Below, piece after piece: positions 23,301 to 33,900 of a stretch of 64,000 bases of DNA. Both the position numbers and the translations under genes were made by a program. Each line of letters opens with the position of its first letter. Positions within the stretch are counted from its first letter, which is position 1. Under the pieces are notes generated by a model that had not been told where the DNA came from, made no database searches, and worked only from the letters and a program-made list of their open reading frames with translations. The DNA is from Onthophagus taurus (lineage: Eukaryota > Arthropoda > Insecta > Coleoptera > Scarabaeidae): positions 34,789,501 to 34,853,500 of the forward strand of contig NC_091966.1 in the NCBI RefSeq assembly GCF_036711975.1. Reading direction: 5' to 3'.

Positions 23301-26300
23301 AATGTAAATTTTAGATTCCAGCGAAAACAACCAAGCAAGTTTGGAGTGGGAGCATTTTGATATAAAAGCTAAGCAGAATTTCAGCGCTAATTTCAGCCAC
23401 ATGAACACATTCTGCCAAAGCACAAATAAAGCAGTACCTAGACCTACTATTGGTAGATAGGAAATTGAATGCTTTACAGTTTTGGGAGTCCAAGAAGTTG
23501 TTGCCGGAACTGTATAACTTTTCAAATAAGTACTAAAACATCAGTGCCATCTGAAACAATATTCTCAAAAGCAGGCGAGTTAACAAAGGACAGAAGGAGT
23601 AAGTTAACCACCAATATGATCAACGAAATAATGTTTTTAAGTAATATGTATTTTGACTGACCATCCTCCATATTATCGCAGAGAAAGAAATAATCATTCT
23701 TTTTTTACAAAATATTAAAATCTATTAATGAATACAAAAATAAAGCGTTGATTCTATTAATCAGTTGAGGTTCTATTTGAGTTAAATATTAAAATAAGAG
23801 ATTCAGAGAAGCCAGTAAATCCCCGAAACAGCCTTGAAGTAGTATACCAGTCAATACTTTATATAGAATTTTATTTTAACTTTCATCGTCGTTTTACTCG
23901 AACAATCGAGTAAAAAAAATCGAATGGAAAAATGATCGATCAATATTCGTCCGATTATAAAATAACCAATTATTTTTCCTATAATCGATTATTCACATAT
24001 CTCGATTATGCCCATCATTAATAATTATAGTTTGTGGCGATCTGAAAGTTTTGGGAGTGATGCTTGATCTGCAGGGAGGAAACACTAAGTGTAGTACGTT
24101 AGTCAGTTAACTTTAAGATAGATGTCGTGGTGTGTCGATAGAGGGCTCTCGGTCCTTTTAGAAGATGTGAGAGACAACATGTATAAGATGGAGTGTAAGA
24201 TATTTTTATAATAATAAAACAACTAAGTACTTTTAAAACAAGTCGTTTAATTCAAGTTGTTACATGGTGTCAGACATGAGGGTCACATGGTGTCACCTGA
24301 GAACTGAAAAAGAAGAAAGAAAAGGAAAAAAAAAAAAAAAAAAAAAAAAAAGTTAATAAGAAAATGGCGTGCTTCAAGCCTCCGAATTCGCTGAAATTCG
24401 ATGAAAATATTGAAAGAAATTTCAATCAATTCCTTGAAAGCTTATCGTACTTTATGAAAGCATCAGGATATGACAAAAAGGATGACGAAACGAAAGTATC
24501 GATTTTTCTGAATATAGCTGGAGAAGAAGCGCAAGTTGTGTTTCGACAGTTGGGATTATCCGAAGAAGAGAAGAAGAAATACACTACAGTAGTAGAAGCT
24601 TTTAAACAACACTGTGCTCCAGTAAGAAATGAAACATATGACCGATTTAAGTTTTTTAATCGATTTCAAGGTGAGAGTGAAGACTTCGAACACTTTTTAA
24701 CTGATATTAGAACATTAGCTCAAGCATGTAACTTTGAACAATTAGAAGAAGGGCTATTGAAGGACAAAATCGTTATAGGAATAAATGACAGAGATTTACA
24801 AGAAAGGTTGCTCCGAACACCTAAACTTACCTTGAAAACTGCCATAGAGTATTGCAGAGCTTCGGAAGTGACTAAAAGACAACTAAAAGTATTAACTAAA
24901 GAAGAAGGAGAAGGAAATATGGTTAGTTACATCAAGCAAGGAGGAAAGAAAATGGATGGAAAAAACAAGAACAAGAAAGAAAAGGAGTTTAAGTGCAAAT
25001 ACTGCAATCGAAATCACAAGCCAAGACAGTGTCCAGCGTACGGAAAGACTTGTATGGTATGCAAAAAAGAAAATCATTTTGCCGAGGTGTGCAAGTTTAA
25101 TATGAAACAAACAAATAAGAAGAATGTCCGAGATGTCAAAGAAAGCCATAATGCAGAAGAAGAAAGCACCGAGGAGGATGATAAGTATATTAGATTAGAT
25201 TCCATAATCAATAATGATAAAAATGTTAAACAATGGACACAGAAAATAGATGTAAATGGAAAAAATATTGTTTTCAAACTAGATACGGGTAGCGAATGTT
25301 CAATTCTGCCATTTGATCTGTTACAAAATAATTTAAAAAACAATCTAGTTTTAGAAAAAACAAACACTGTATTAGTAGTTTATAACGGAAATAAAATAAA
25401 ACCATTAGGGACAGTTAATCTAAAATGTAATATAAATGAAAAAGAAAGTAAGGTTAGGTTTGTAATTATAAAAGAAAGTAGAGCAATACCGATCCTAGGT
25501 TTAGAAGATTGTTTAAAATTAGGTTTAATAAAAAGAGTTGATAAAATAAATGTCCAAGTTAGTAAGGATAAAACCCAATTTATAAAAGAAAATTCAAGTG
25601 TGTTTGAGGGTTTAGGGAATATAGGCATGTGTAAAATTAAATTAAAAGATGATGCTGAACCAATAATAAAACCGCTAAGGAGAATTCCAGAATCGATTAA
25701 ACCACAGCTGAAAATAGCTCTAAATAAACTAGAAAGTAATAAAATTATAGAAAAAGTTGAAGGACCAACAGAATGGTGCCATAATCTAGTAGTAGTTCAA
25801 AAACCAGATGGAAGTTTACGACTTTGTCTGGATCCAAGATATTTAAATCAGTACATAATAAGAGAAAAATGTCAAATTCCATCTCTGGAAGAAATTTGTA
25901 GTAGATTAGCAGGAAAAAAGTTTTTCTCAGTCTTGGATATGAAAGATGGGTTTTTCCAAGTGAAACTAGATAAACAAAGTAGCAAATTATGTTCTTTCGG
26001 AACACCGTTTGGAGTATATCGGTTCTTACGAATGCCATTTGGTATATCATCTGCTCCAGAAATAATGCAAAATTTAATGTTTTCAATTTTTAATAACATA
26101 GAAGGAGTAGAGACCTATTTTGATGATATAATTATTTCAGGAACTACTTTGGAAAAACATGATAGAGTTTTACAAACAGTTATAGATCGTGCAAAAAGAT
26201 TTAATGTTAAGTTTAATAAAAATAAGGTCCAATACAGAATAAATCAAGTTAAATTCTTAGGATTAATTTTGTCTGAAAAAGGCATAAGTTGCGACCCTGA

Positions 26301-29300
26301 TAATGTAAACACAATTCTTAAATTAGAACCACCAAAAAACGTGAAAGGGGTACAGAAATTTCTTGGAATGTGTAACTACATAAGCAAATTTATTCCACGG
26401 TTTGCTGAAATCACAGCCCCTCTAAGAGAGTTAACTAAAAAAGATAATTCTTGGAATTGGGGGGAAAATGAAAACAAAGCATTTACAATTTTAAAAGAAA
26501 AAATAACTCAATCACCTACATTGAGAGTTTTTGATAAAGAAATGCCTATCACTTTACAAACAGACAGCTCAAAAAATGGGGTTGGCGCGTGTTTATTACA
26601 AAATGGACAACCCGTTTCTTTTTACTCAAAAAGCTTAACAGAAGCTCAAGTCAGATGGGCACCAATCGAAAAAGAATTATTCGCCATTTGTTGTGGTGTA
26701 GAAAAGTATCACCAGTTTGTCTATGGTTACAAGGTAAAGGTTGAAACAGACCACAAACCATTAGTGTCGATAGTTAAAAAAGATATCAATAAGGTCAGTG
26801 CCAGATTACAACGTATGCTTTTAAAGTTACTAAAGTATAAGTTGGAGGTAACGTATGTTCCTGGATCAAAGATGTATATAGCAGACTTCCTGTCAAGAAA
26901 TTACTTAAAAAATACTGGACAAGAAGATAAGAGCTTATTAGATGTAGTACATTGCATGAGTGCTGAATTACCTATATCTGATAGTCGTTTGTTACAACTA
27001 CAAAAAGAAGGTCGAAAGGACGAAAATCTAAAAACATATATTGAGTGGTACAATGAAGGGTTTCCTAAAAACAATAAGAATGTTGAAGGTAAGGAACTGA
27101 AAATACTGTATAAATTGAGAAATGACATTACGGTACAGAATGGAATTTTGTACTGGGGTAAAAAAGTTATAATTCCGAAAACACTTAGGAAAGAAATGCT
27201 TAATATAATACACACAGGTCATCTAGGAGTTGATAAATGTAAGGCTAGAGCTAGATCGTTATTATACTGGCCTGGAATTACACTGGATATAGAAAATCTT
27301 ATAAGACAATGCAAAGTATGTGAGAAATACAACTTATCGAATCCAAAAGAAACGTTTATTGGTCATGAGATTCCGGAATTACCCTTTAATAAAGTTGGCA
27401 TGGACTTGTTTCAGTTCAAAAATCATGACTATTTGCTTGTAATTGACTACTACAGTAAGTGGATTGAGGTTAAAGAGTTGGAAAATAAAACAGCTGGTAA
27501 CGTAATAAATAGATTAAAACAAATATTCTCTGTTCATGGAATTCCAGAAATTATTATTTCTGATAATATGCCATTTTCTAGTTACAACTTTAAAAAATTT
27601 ACTGACAGTTGGGGAATAAAAGTAATAACATCTAGTCCAAGATATCCTAAGTCGAATGGTTTAGCGGAAAGGGGAGTAGGTGTAGTAAAAAGATTGTTGA
27701 AGAAGTGTTTAGAAAGTGATCAAGATATATATTTGGCATTGTTAACGTATAGGAACACGCCCATTACGGGTATGTCCTATTCACCTGCGCAAATGTTATT
27801 TTCTAGAACATTAAGGGATAAATTACCTTGCATTAAAAATAGTTTAAAACCGCAAATGAGTAATAACGTATATGAACAATTGTTGAATAATCAGAAAAAA
27901 TCAGAAACATGTTATAATAAAACATCAGTTGAACCTAAAAGTTTTAATAAAGATGATAATGTGTTAATTCAAAATTTAGATAATAAAACATGGGCTCCAG
28001 GTAAAATAGTGGATGTTTATGATACACCTAGATCATACATTGTACAAAAAGATACAGGTAGGCATATTAGACGCAATAGTGTGCATCTCCGAAAATCGTA
28101 TAATGATGTAGTAATTAGACCTAAATTAACTGAAATTGACAACATTCCCGATAGTGACATATATGTAAAAAATCGTACTAAGCCTAGTTTAAGTAAGGTT
28201 GTTGTTAATAAAGATTGTGAACCGATAGCAAGACCGTCAGATTCATCTGTGCAAACGAGGTCGGGTAGAGTAATAAAGGAACCGTCACATTTGAGGGACT
28301 TTGTTGGGTATAGACTTGGGAGGGGGGATGTAGTACGTTAGTCAGTTAACTTTAAGATAGATGTCGTGGTGTGTCGATAGAGGGCTCTCGGTCCTTTTAG
28401 AAGATGTGAGAGACAACATGTATAAGATGGAGTGTAAGATATTTTTATAATAATAAAACAACTAAGTACTTTTAAAACAAGTCGTTTAATTCAAGTTGTT
28501 ACACTAAGTACCCATGTTTCATTTGTGAATGGGATAGCAGAACAAATGGGTTAAAACCAACAAACATTGGGGCCAAGTGAAAAGAACGTTTTCCAACCTC
28601 TGTACACAGTTTCCACATTTTTCAGAGGTAAAACTAAAAGAAGGAATTTTTGTGGATCCTAACATATGTAAACTAATATTTGATGAGAAATTTCAGTACA
28701 CAATGTTAGGTGTTGAAAGAGAAGCTTGGAATGCTTTCAAATGGTGATCACAAGATTTTTAGGGAATGAAAAAGACCCTAACTATATCACCATTGTGATG
28801 ATCTTCTCAAAAAAATGGAAAAACTTGGCTGCCTGATGAGCATAAAAGTTTACTTTCTACATTCTTATTTGGATTTTTTTTCTGAAAACTTGAGTAGTAC
28901 CAGTAAAGAGCAGGATGAATCTTTGGGTTTGATCTTTTTAAAAACAAATTATTATATTATTTTTTTACCTGGTTTAGCTTCAATTGGATCAGGCATCCAT
29001 TGTTCCCAATTAAGATCATCCTCATCTGAAGATGCATTATCATCAGTTTGAACAACATCACCTCTTATTAACTCTTCAGCTAAATCATTTGAACCTTCCT
29101 CCATTAAACTAGTTACTACACATCTACATCAATTACAACAATTTAATAAATAATTAAATGAAGAATTGCTTTTAATTTTTACCGAACTGTATCTTCCCGG
29201 CTTCGTAAATATTGATGAATAGGTTGAGTTATGGTTTCTAAAAGTAATCCAGATCGGTCGAGAACTCTCATAGATCTTATTGTTGCTACGTAAGCCGTTA

Positions 29301-30479
29301 AAACATCGTGTGTTCCTACTCCGGGATGCAATAAACGCGTTTCCATCGATTTTTGAAGTTTTTTGATTAAGTATGGTCGCAAATCGGTTTTTGGGAGGCA
29401 AATTGAGAGATCTTCTAAAGCTGGAGTTGATTCAGGATATTCTAATTTAAAAGTAAACACAAAAAAACAAATTTTTCACGTAAATTTTATCAAAAGAACA
29501 CAATTTTTACCAATAATGATGCTAAAAAGTTGATTAATCCTTATTTTGGTGTACACTTCAAAAATGACGCTTTTTAATTTTTTGTGGAACTTTAAAACCG
29601 TTTTGGAAGAATAAATTTTTGTTAACCAAACCAAAATAACATCCTCCAACCACTTAAAAACAACCAATTCTTTTTTATTTAATCTCTGTTGAATCAAACA
29701 AATTTATTACCTTTTGTAGAGAATCAACGAAAGATACATCAAAACGATCTTTACAAACGCTTTCAATATGCTCCTCAATATGGTTATTAATAACATTCAA
29801 TATTGTATGTTGCACAAAAGGTTCTAATAGACCTAATTCTATCAAAATTTTATTTGTTTCATAAAAGTGTTGCAAACACTCACAACCATTACAACTTAAA
29901 CAAACACTGCAACTTTTAGAAAACTCAATCCCCTCATTTTTTAAAGCAACCTCATAAAAATTTTTAATAACTTTTTGGCAATTTAAAGGTAGTTCAGAAA
30001 GTAAACAAGATCTTATGATTAATTTAAAAGCATCCTCAGCATTCTTTTCACCATAAATTAAATCATTTTCATTCCCCTGAATTCGTAAAGCATTAAGTTT
30101 TGCTAGGGTGGTTTTAAAATGCGAATAATTCACATACAAACTTTCCACCGCTTTGTAAAAACGTCTAAACCCTTCATTTTCATCAGATACATCGTTAAAG
30201 TGTGCCCAAAAATCTTTTTTAATAACATTACGGGAGTATTTCTCAATTTTTTCGATAATTAGCGATTGTATTACATCAACTAGATCACATTGGATGATTA
30301 AATTCAAGGTTTGATAGAATTCTCCTTCAGAACATTGCTCAGATTCCAAGGGCTAGAAAAAAATGATTTTATTATAAATACATCGTTATTGTGGTACTTA
30401 CGAATGTAAAATTGTCGTTTAATATGGGAAAAGTTTTCTTTATTAATTTCCACGAGGAATCATAATCGATATTTTCCAT
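20382..30479 (-). CDS. APC2: anaphase-promoting complex subunit 2 (cullin-type)
   Basis: Eight minus-strand exons join in frame to 752 aa: 30479-30402, 30352-29711, 29652-29511, 29441-29183, 29123-28969, 21470-20928, 20877-20642 and 20585-20382. The protein is the cullin-like scaffold of the APC/C ubiquitin ligase, which with the RING subunit APC11 ubiquitinates cyclin B and securin in mitosis. Family marks include TRLLHPGV and LRSREDTVR in the middle, then DIISMLVNVYGSKDLF and NEYRTLLADRLL in the cullin-homology region, an acidic linker (ESESAMASS) and the C-terminal winged-helix end QLVYSGGVYRLPKP. Length is somewhat below the vertebrate protein (about 820 aa). The acidic exon 28969-29123 starts with a few unusual residues (CVVTSL), so its acceptor is the least certain. 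Intron 5 (21471-28968) is swollen to 7.5 kb by nested transposons; the other introns are under 310 nt. Confidence 0.93.
22240..24010 (+). mobile_element. hAT transposon relic
   Basis: The hAT transposase reads in pieces on +: a PLSIVENKRFIKY-like start at about 22258, an AIITEIWTS block at 22440, FLTVPAHYINE and CIVTHNASNMRNAI at 22740-22940 (the conserved TDNASN region, here THNASN), then VKATLLDPRLKKLAF near 23020, and the C-terminal dimerisation block SVPSETIFSKAGELT with MINEIMFLSNMYF at 23540-23660. Frameshifts and a deletion between 23010 and 23310 make it inactive. The right end near 24000 (GATGGGCATAATCGAG on the other strand) resembles hAT termini; no left terminus was seen. A 260-bp MITE interrupts it. 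Confidence 0.8.
22462..22721. mobile_element. 260-bp MITE with 9-bp target duplication
   Basis: Inverted ends of about 24 bp start CAAGGTYTATAGAACATAAG with one mismatch between arms. The flanks are the direct repeat GGACATCAC (22453-22461 and 22722-22730). It sits inside the hAT transposase frame; with one flank copy and the element taken out, the frame is continuous across the site. A 9-bp duplication suggests a Mutator-like family, but the terminal sequence was not recognised. Confidence 0.8.
24090..24264 (+). repeat. 5' LTR
   Basis: 175 bp, TG...CA, and identical by eye to the copy at 28329-28503. It contains an AATAAAA polyadenylation-type motif in its second half. Confidence 0.95.
24364..28341 (+). 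CDS. gag-pol polyprotein of the LTR retrotransposon
   Basis: One uninterrupted frame of 1325 residues. Residues 1-200 form a Gag-like region. Residues 211-243 carry paired CCHC-type zinc knuckles with Cys211, Cys214, Cys230 and Cys233. The aspartic protease has DTGS at 307-310. The reverse transcriptase has its catalytic motif YFDD at 585-588. RNase H follows with Asp733 in QTDSS. The integrase has a zinc-binding HHCC (His950, His953, Cys983, Cys986) and acidic triad Asp1014, Asp1067 and Glu1102; the last two are separated by 34 residues instead of the usual 35. The protease-RT-RNaseH-integrase order is that of Ty3/gypsy. Gag and Pol are in a single frame with no frameshift signal. The stop codon lies 13 bases inside the 3' LTR. 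No env follows. It appears coding-intact. Confidence 0.95.
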   Translation: MACFKPPNSLKFDENIERNFNQFLESLSYFMKASGYDKKDDETKVSIFLNIAGEEAQVVFRQLGLSEEEKKKYTTVVEAFKQHCAPVRNETYDRFKFFNRFQGESEDFEHFLTDIRTLAQACNFEQLEEGLLKDKIVIGINDRDLQERLLRTPKLTLKTAIEYCRASEVTKRQLKVLTKEEGEGNMVSYIKQGGKKMDGKNKNKKEKEFKCKYCNRNHKPRQCPAYGKTCMVCKKENHFAEVCKFNMKQTNKKNVRDVKESHNAEEESTEEDDKYIRLDSIINNDKNVKQWTQKIDVNGKNIVFKLDTGSECSILPFDLLQNNLKNNLVLEKTNTVLVVYNGNKIKPLGTVNLKCNINEKESKVRFVIIKESRAIPILGLEDCLKLGLIKRVDKINVQVSKDKTQFIKENSSVFEGLGNIGMCKIKLKDDAEPIIKPLRRIPESIKPQLKIALNKLESNKIIEKVEGPTEWCHNLVVVQKPDGSLRLCLDPRYLNQYIIREKCQIPSLEEICSRLAGKKFFSVLDMKDGFFQVKLDKQSSKLCSFGTPFGVYRFLRMPFGISSAPEIMQNLMFSIFNNIEGVETYFDDIIISGTTLEKHDRVLQTVIDRAKRFNVKFNKNKVQYRINQVKFLGLILSEKGISCDPDNVNTILKLEPPKNVKGVQKFLGMCNYISKFIPRFAEITAPLRELTKKDNSWNWGENENKAFTILKEKITQSPTLRVFDKEMPITLQTDSSKNGVGACLLQNGQPVSFYSKSLTEAQVRWAPIEKELFAICCGVEKYHQFVYGYKVKVETDHKPLVSIVKKDINKVSARLQRMLLKLLKYKLEVTYVPGSKMYIADFLSRNYLKNTGQEDKSLLDVVHCMSAELPISDSRLLQLQKEGRKDENLKTYIEWYNEGFPKNNKNVEGKELKILYKLRNDITVQNGILYWGKKVIIPKTLRKEMLNIIHTGHLGVDKCKARARSLLYWPGITLDIENLIRQCKVCEKYNLSNPKETFIGHEIPELPFNKVGMDLFQFKNHDYLLVIDYYSKWIEVKELENKTAGNVINRLKQIFSVHGIPEIIISDNMPFSSYNFKKFTDSWGIKVITSSPRYPKSNGLAERGVGVVKRLLKKCLESDQDIYLALLTYRNTPITGMSYSPAQMLFSRTLRDKLPCIKNSLKPQMSNNVYEQLLNNQKKSETCYNKTSVEPKSFNKDDNVLIQNLDNKTWAPGKIVDVYDTPRSYIVQKDTGRHIRRNSVHLRKSYNDVVIRPKLTEIDNIPDSDIYVKNRTKPSLSKVVVNKDCEPIARPSDSSVQTRSGRVIKEPSHLRDFVGYRLGRGDVVR
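28329..28503 (+). repeat. 3' LTR
   Basis: 175 bp, identical by eye to the 5' LTR. Its first 13 bases also encode the last codons and stop of gag-pol. Confidence 0.95.
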
Positions 30480-30920
30480 ATTTTATTTCAAACAATTTAA
30501 TGTTTTGAAAATGGAAACATAACCTAAAAATATCTAGAATTTAGAAATGTCAAATACAAATTTAATTTTTATAAATGTACTAATATACGAAAAACCTAAA
30601 ATTGGGAAGTGTGGAATGAATAAACCTTTAAAAAAGTAATAAACTACTTTGTTTATTAATGATGATCAAAATAATGTATTATGTGAAGTATTATTAATAT
30701 TTGTGGCGAAATGATGATTTTTTAATAATTAAATTAGAACTTGTGAACACCATGCCATAACAAACATAACCTATAACTTTAACTGCCATAAACACATGAT
30801 TAACATTGACGCTATTTCTTTTGATGAGTGTTAACGTGTTAACTGGAAAGAGAAAAAGGTGTGTTAATTCATTTAAATAGTTTATTTAACGTAATTATTG
30901 CAAAATTATTTCATTTTTAG
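30480..30920. promoter_or_regulatory. divergent upstream region of APC2 and the TTF1-like gene
   Basis: The two genes start back to back, 441 bp apart. On + a probable 5' UTR exon ends at AAAAAG before a donor GTGTGT at 30859, and the acceptor TTTTTAG directly precedes the ATG at 30921, giving a 62-nt leader intron. No TATA box was assigned. Confidence 0.5.
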
Positions 30921-33900
30921 ATGTTGAAAAAATCTCATCATTCTAAAAGCAAAAATCTTAAAAATGTTAGTAAGGTTTCATACTCTTCTTTTGAGAAGGG
31001 TTTAATGGGAGCACCCAAAGCAAAGTCAGAGAATACAAAAACCAACAAATTAAATAACTCAAATAATCAAAAAGATGATTTTCTTAACTTAACCATCAAT
31101 GTAAAAGTTCCCGTTGGTGGTTCTGATAAAGGTCATTTATTGGATTCATTTTTGCATAATATAAGTTCACTTAATTTGGATAATGTGTCGATAAACAATT
31201 CATTATTGAATTCATCAAGAACATCACATTCAACAAATATTAATATGCCTGCACCTATAAAAGTTGAAAATTTTGATGATTTTGATGATAATTTAGCTCA
31301 GGAACCTTATATAGACAAAGTTAAACATCAATTTGGGATTGATATTGAAAATCAATCAATAAAAAATATTAATCGAGAAGATGATCATGATTTTTTATCA
31401 GTTATAAGCGAAATTGGAAGTACAACTGTTAATTGCAGTCAAAAAATCGAAAATTGTACTGAAAAGTTTATGAAAAAAATTAGTTTTGATAGAGTTGAGA
31501 AACTTCAAAAAGAAAATATTGATAGAAAACATCAAGAAGTATTAAATAAAGATAATGAGATGTGTTGTGATGTAAAAATTGATGTCTCAGAAACTCAAAT
31601 AACTGTCAATAATAATCCTATCAATAAAGGTGGTGATCAAAAGATTATTTTGCATGAAAGTTTTAGTATAAAGAATGAATTTAGAGTTCCACAAATCATT
31701 GAAAATATAACTATTTCGCAAAATGTTACTCCATCAGCTATAAAATTACTTAATTCAAATGATTTAGATGTAACAGAAGTTAGTGGTGTTGAAAATAATC
31801 ATTTACAGATTAAAAGTGAAAATGAATCGAGTGAAGAAAAGAAAAGAGCTTCTAATAATTTAAACACATCAGAAATTGGTTCAATTAAAAGCGAAATTGA
31901 TTCATGTAGTGGGGATAATACAACAACAAAAAATATGAGAAATGAAATAAATAAACAAAATAAACGTTTATCAATAAGCGAACGTCGTGAAATTAAAAAA
32001 CAACACAAACATCGTGAAGAAATGGCAGCAAACGATAGTGTTGGTTTTATTAATTCGAATGATTTAATGACAACAAATGAAATAATTGATATTGTTATGG
32101 ATATGTATGAAGAAAATAGTGATGTTCAAATTGATAAAAGCAAACAAACTGATATGACTGATTCATTTTCAGATAATGACAATAAAAAACTTGGGAAAAA
32201 AGATATCTTAACAGATAGTTCGGAAGATTCAGGAGGAGTTAATAAATTTGAGAGTAAAATGGCAAAAAGAAAGGTTGTTTTAACGAAAAAGAAAGTTGTT
32301 AGCAATGTTTTGGAATCATCTGATGAAGAAGAACCTAAAATGAGTAAGAAAAAGAAAAAACCTTTACCCAAAAAAGTAAAACAAGAGCAAAAAGATAATT
32401 TGGTATGTAATGATGTAGTTAAAGCATCAGAATTGATTAATGTTGATAATATAAAAGTTGAAAAATCAAAAAATAGTAATAAAGAAACAATAAAATTTGA
32501 TGATAAAACTGATTCTTCATCTGATAACGAAATAATAATAAAAAAATCATTTTCACCTAAAATACTAAGCCTTTGTAATAAAAAACAAAAATATTTATTG
32601 ACTTCTTCTTCATCTGATACTGAAAAAGTTGTTTATCCACAACAACAACAACAAAACGTTTCTGATTATGATTCTGATGAAGAATTATTAATGTTAAGAA
32701 AAGCTTTGTATAAAAAAATTGACGATGCACGAAGTGTTGCAAAAGCAAAAAATGTATCAAAAATTTCTGAGTTAAAAAAGAACGATTTTAATGAAAATAA
32801 AAAGTTAGGTGGGGATAAAAAAGTTGTTGATAGTAAGCGGGAAATGTTATTGATTCAAAATATTGAATCATTTAAGCCTTCAAAAATAATTAGTGATGAT
32901 GAAAAGAATGAAAATGAAGAGGAAATGAATACACAAGATGTTTTAGATATGGTTATGGACGTTTATAATGATCATTATAAAAATGGTAATGATACAGTTA
33001 AAGATGAGGTTGTAAAAAAAAATAAAAATGATTTAGGGAAGTCAATACAAAATATTTCAAATTTAGAGGTAAAAACATCTTTGAAAAAAGATTATTGTAA
33101 GACTGCAAAATCTGATTTAAAGTATACAAGTTATGATTTTGACATGAATAGTGATAATGATACCCAGAAAACATCGCAAATTGTTAAAGATTCAGATGAT
33201 TTGATGGAAAATGTTAAAAAGAAATCAAATTTAGAGTTTAAAAATAAAATGTCTAACTCTAAGAAGACAGATTTTGTTGATTTTGAAATAAATAAAGTTG
33301 ATTCGAAGAAAACATCAAAAATTGTTGGAGATTCTGATGCTTTGAAGAAAAATGTTGAAGGAAATTCTACTAAGACGGCGAAGATGAGTGATAATGATGT
33401 TAAAAATAATAGTTTTGAAAAAAGAGTTGAAGAAACTATTAATGTTGTTGTGAAAAAATCTAATAATAAAGATTTTGAAATAGATAATAAAGTTGATTTG
33501 AAGAAAACATCAAAAATTGTTGGAGATTTTGATGTTTTGAAGAAAAATGTTGAAGGAAATTCTAATAAGACGACGAAGATGAATGATAATGATGTTAAAA
33601 ATAATAGTTTTGAAAAAAGAGTTGAAGAAACTATTAATGTTGTTGTCAAAAAATCTAATAATAAAGATTTTGAAATAAATAATAAAGTTGATTCGAAGAA
33701 AACATCAAAAATTGTTGTAGATTCTGATGTTTTGAAGAAAAATGTTGAAGGAAATTCTAATAAGACGACGAAGCTGAATGATAAAGATGTTAAAAATAAT
33801 AGTTTTGAAGAAAGAGTTGAAGAAACTATTAATGATGTTGTAAAAAAATCTAATAATAAGGATTTTGAAGCATTTGAGGTATATAAGGAAATATTACAAT

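Larger units (their letters stand above)
24085..28508 (+). mobile_element. full-length Ty3/gypsy-type LTR retrotransposon
   Basis: The element spans 24090-28503 (4.4 kb) and is flanked by the 5-bp target duplication CTAAG (24085-24089 and 28504-28508). The two 175-bp LTRs start TG and end CA. A primer-binding site beginning TGGTGTCAGA directly follows the left LTR, of a kind complementary to a tRNA 3' end, and the purine run GGGAGGGGGGA directly precedes the right LTR. One long gag-pol frame fills the interior and no envelope gene is present. It lies antisense to APC2 in intron 5 and inside the older uncharacterised TE. A 30-nt A-rich run lies in the leader at about 24320-24350. Confidence 0.95.
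21540..28960 (+). mobile_element. uncharacterised TE gene, degraded and interrupted (outer layer of nest)
   Basis: Pieces of one protein read on +. 21582-21790 contains YFGVRLGDQHKSW and EPKNHSDDCYFCYYDF. 21803-22240, after a frameshift, has SDLDNLVRNLRLTKENAELV and then, with stops, a FIDSSKRSLKAVLLHNGN-like block. 24025-24089 has CGDLKVLGVMLDLQGGNTK, resuming at 28504 with CFICEWDSRTNG, then KLKEGIFVDPNIC and NAFKW. 28800-28930 has MSIKVYFLHSYLDFF. I recognise this block order from repetitive, unnamed proteins in many arthropod and cnidarian genomes; its enzymatic nature is unknown to me. The copy is dead (frameshifts, stops) and is split by the hAT relic and the LTR element. Boundaries are approximate. 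Confidence 0.7.

Noticed and set aside
24320-24350. Run of about 30 A residues
   Set aside because: Considered as a retroposed poly(A) tail, but it lies within the leader of the LTR element, just before gag, and has no target duplication of its own.
25745-27222. Minus-strand frames inside the gypsy element
   Set aside because: Antisense shadows of the intact gag-pol gene.
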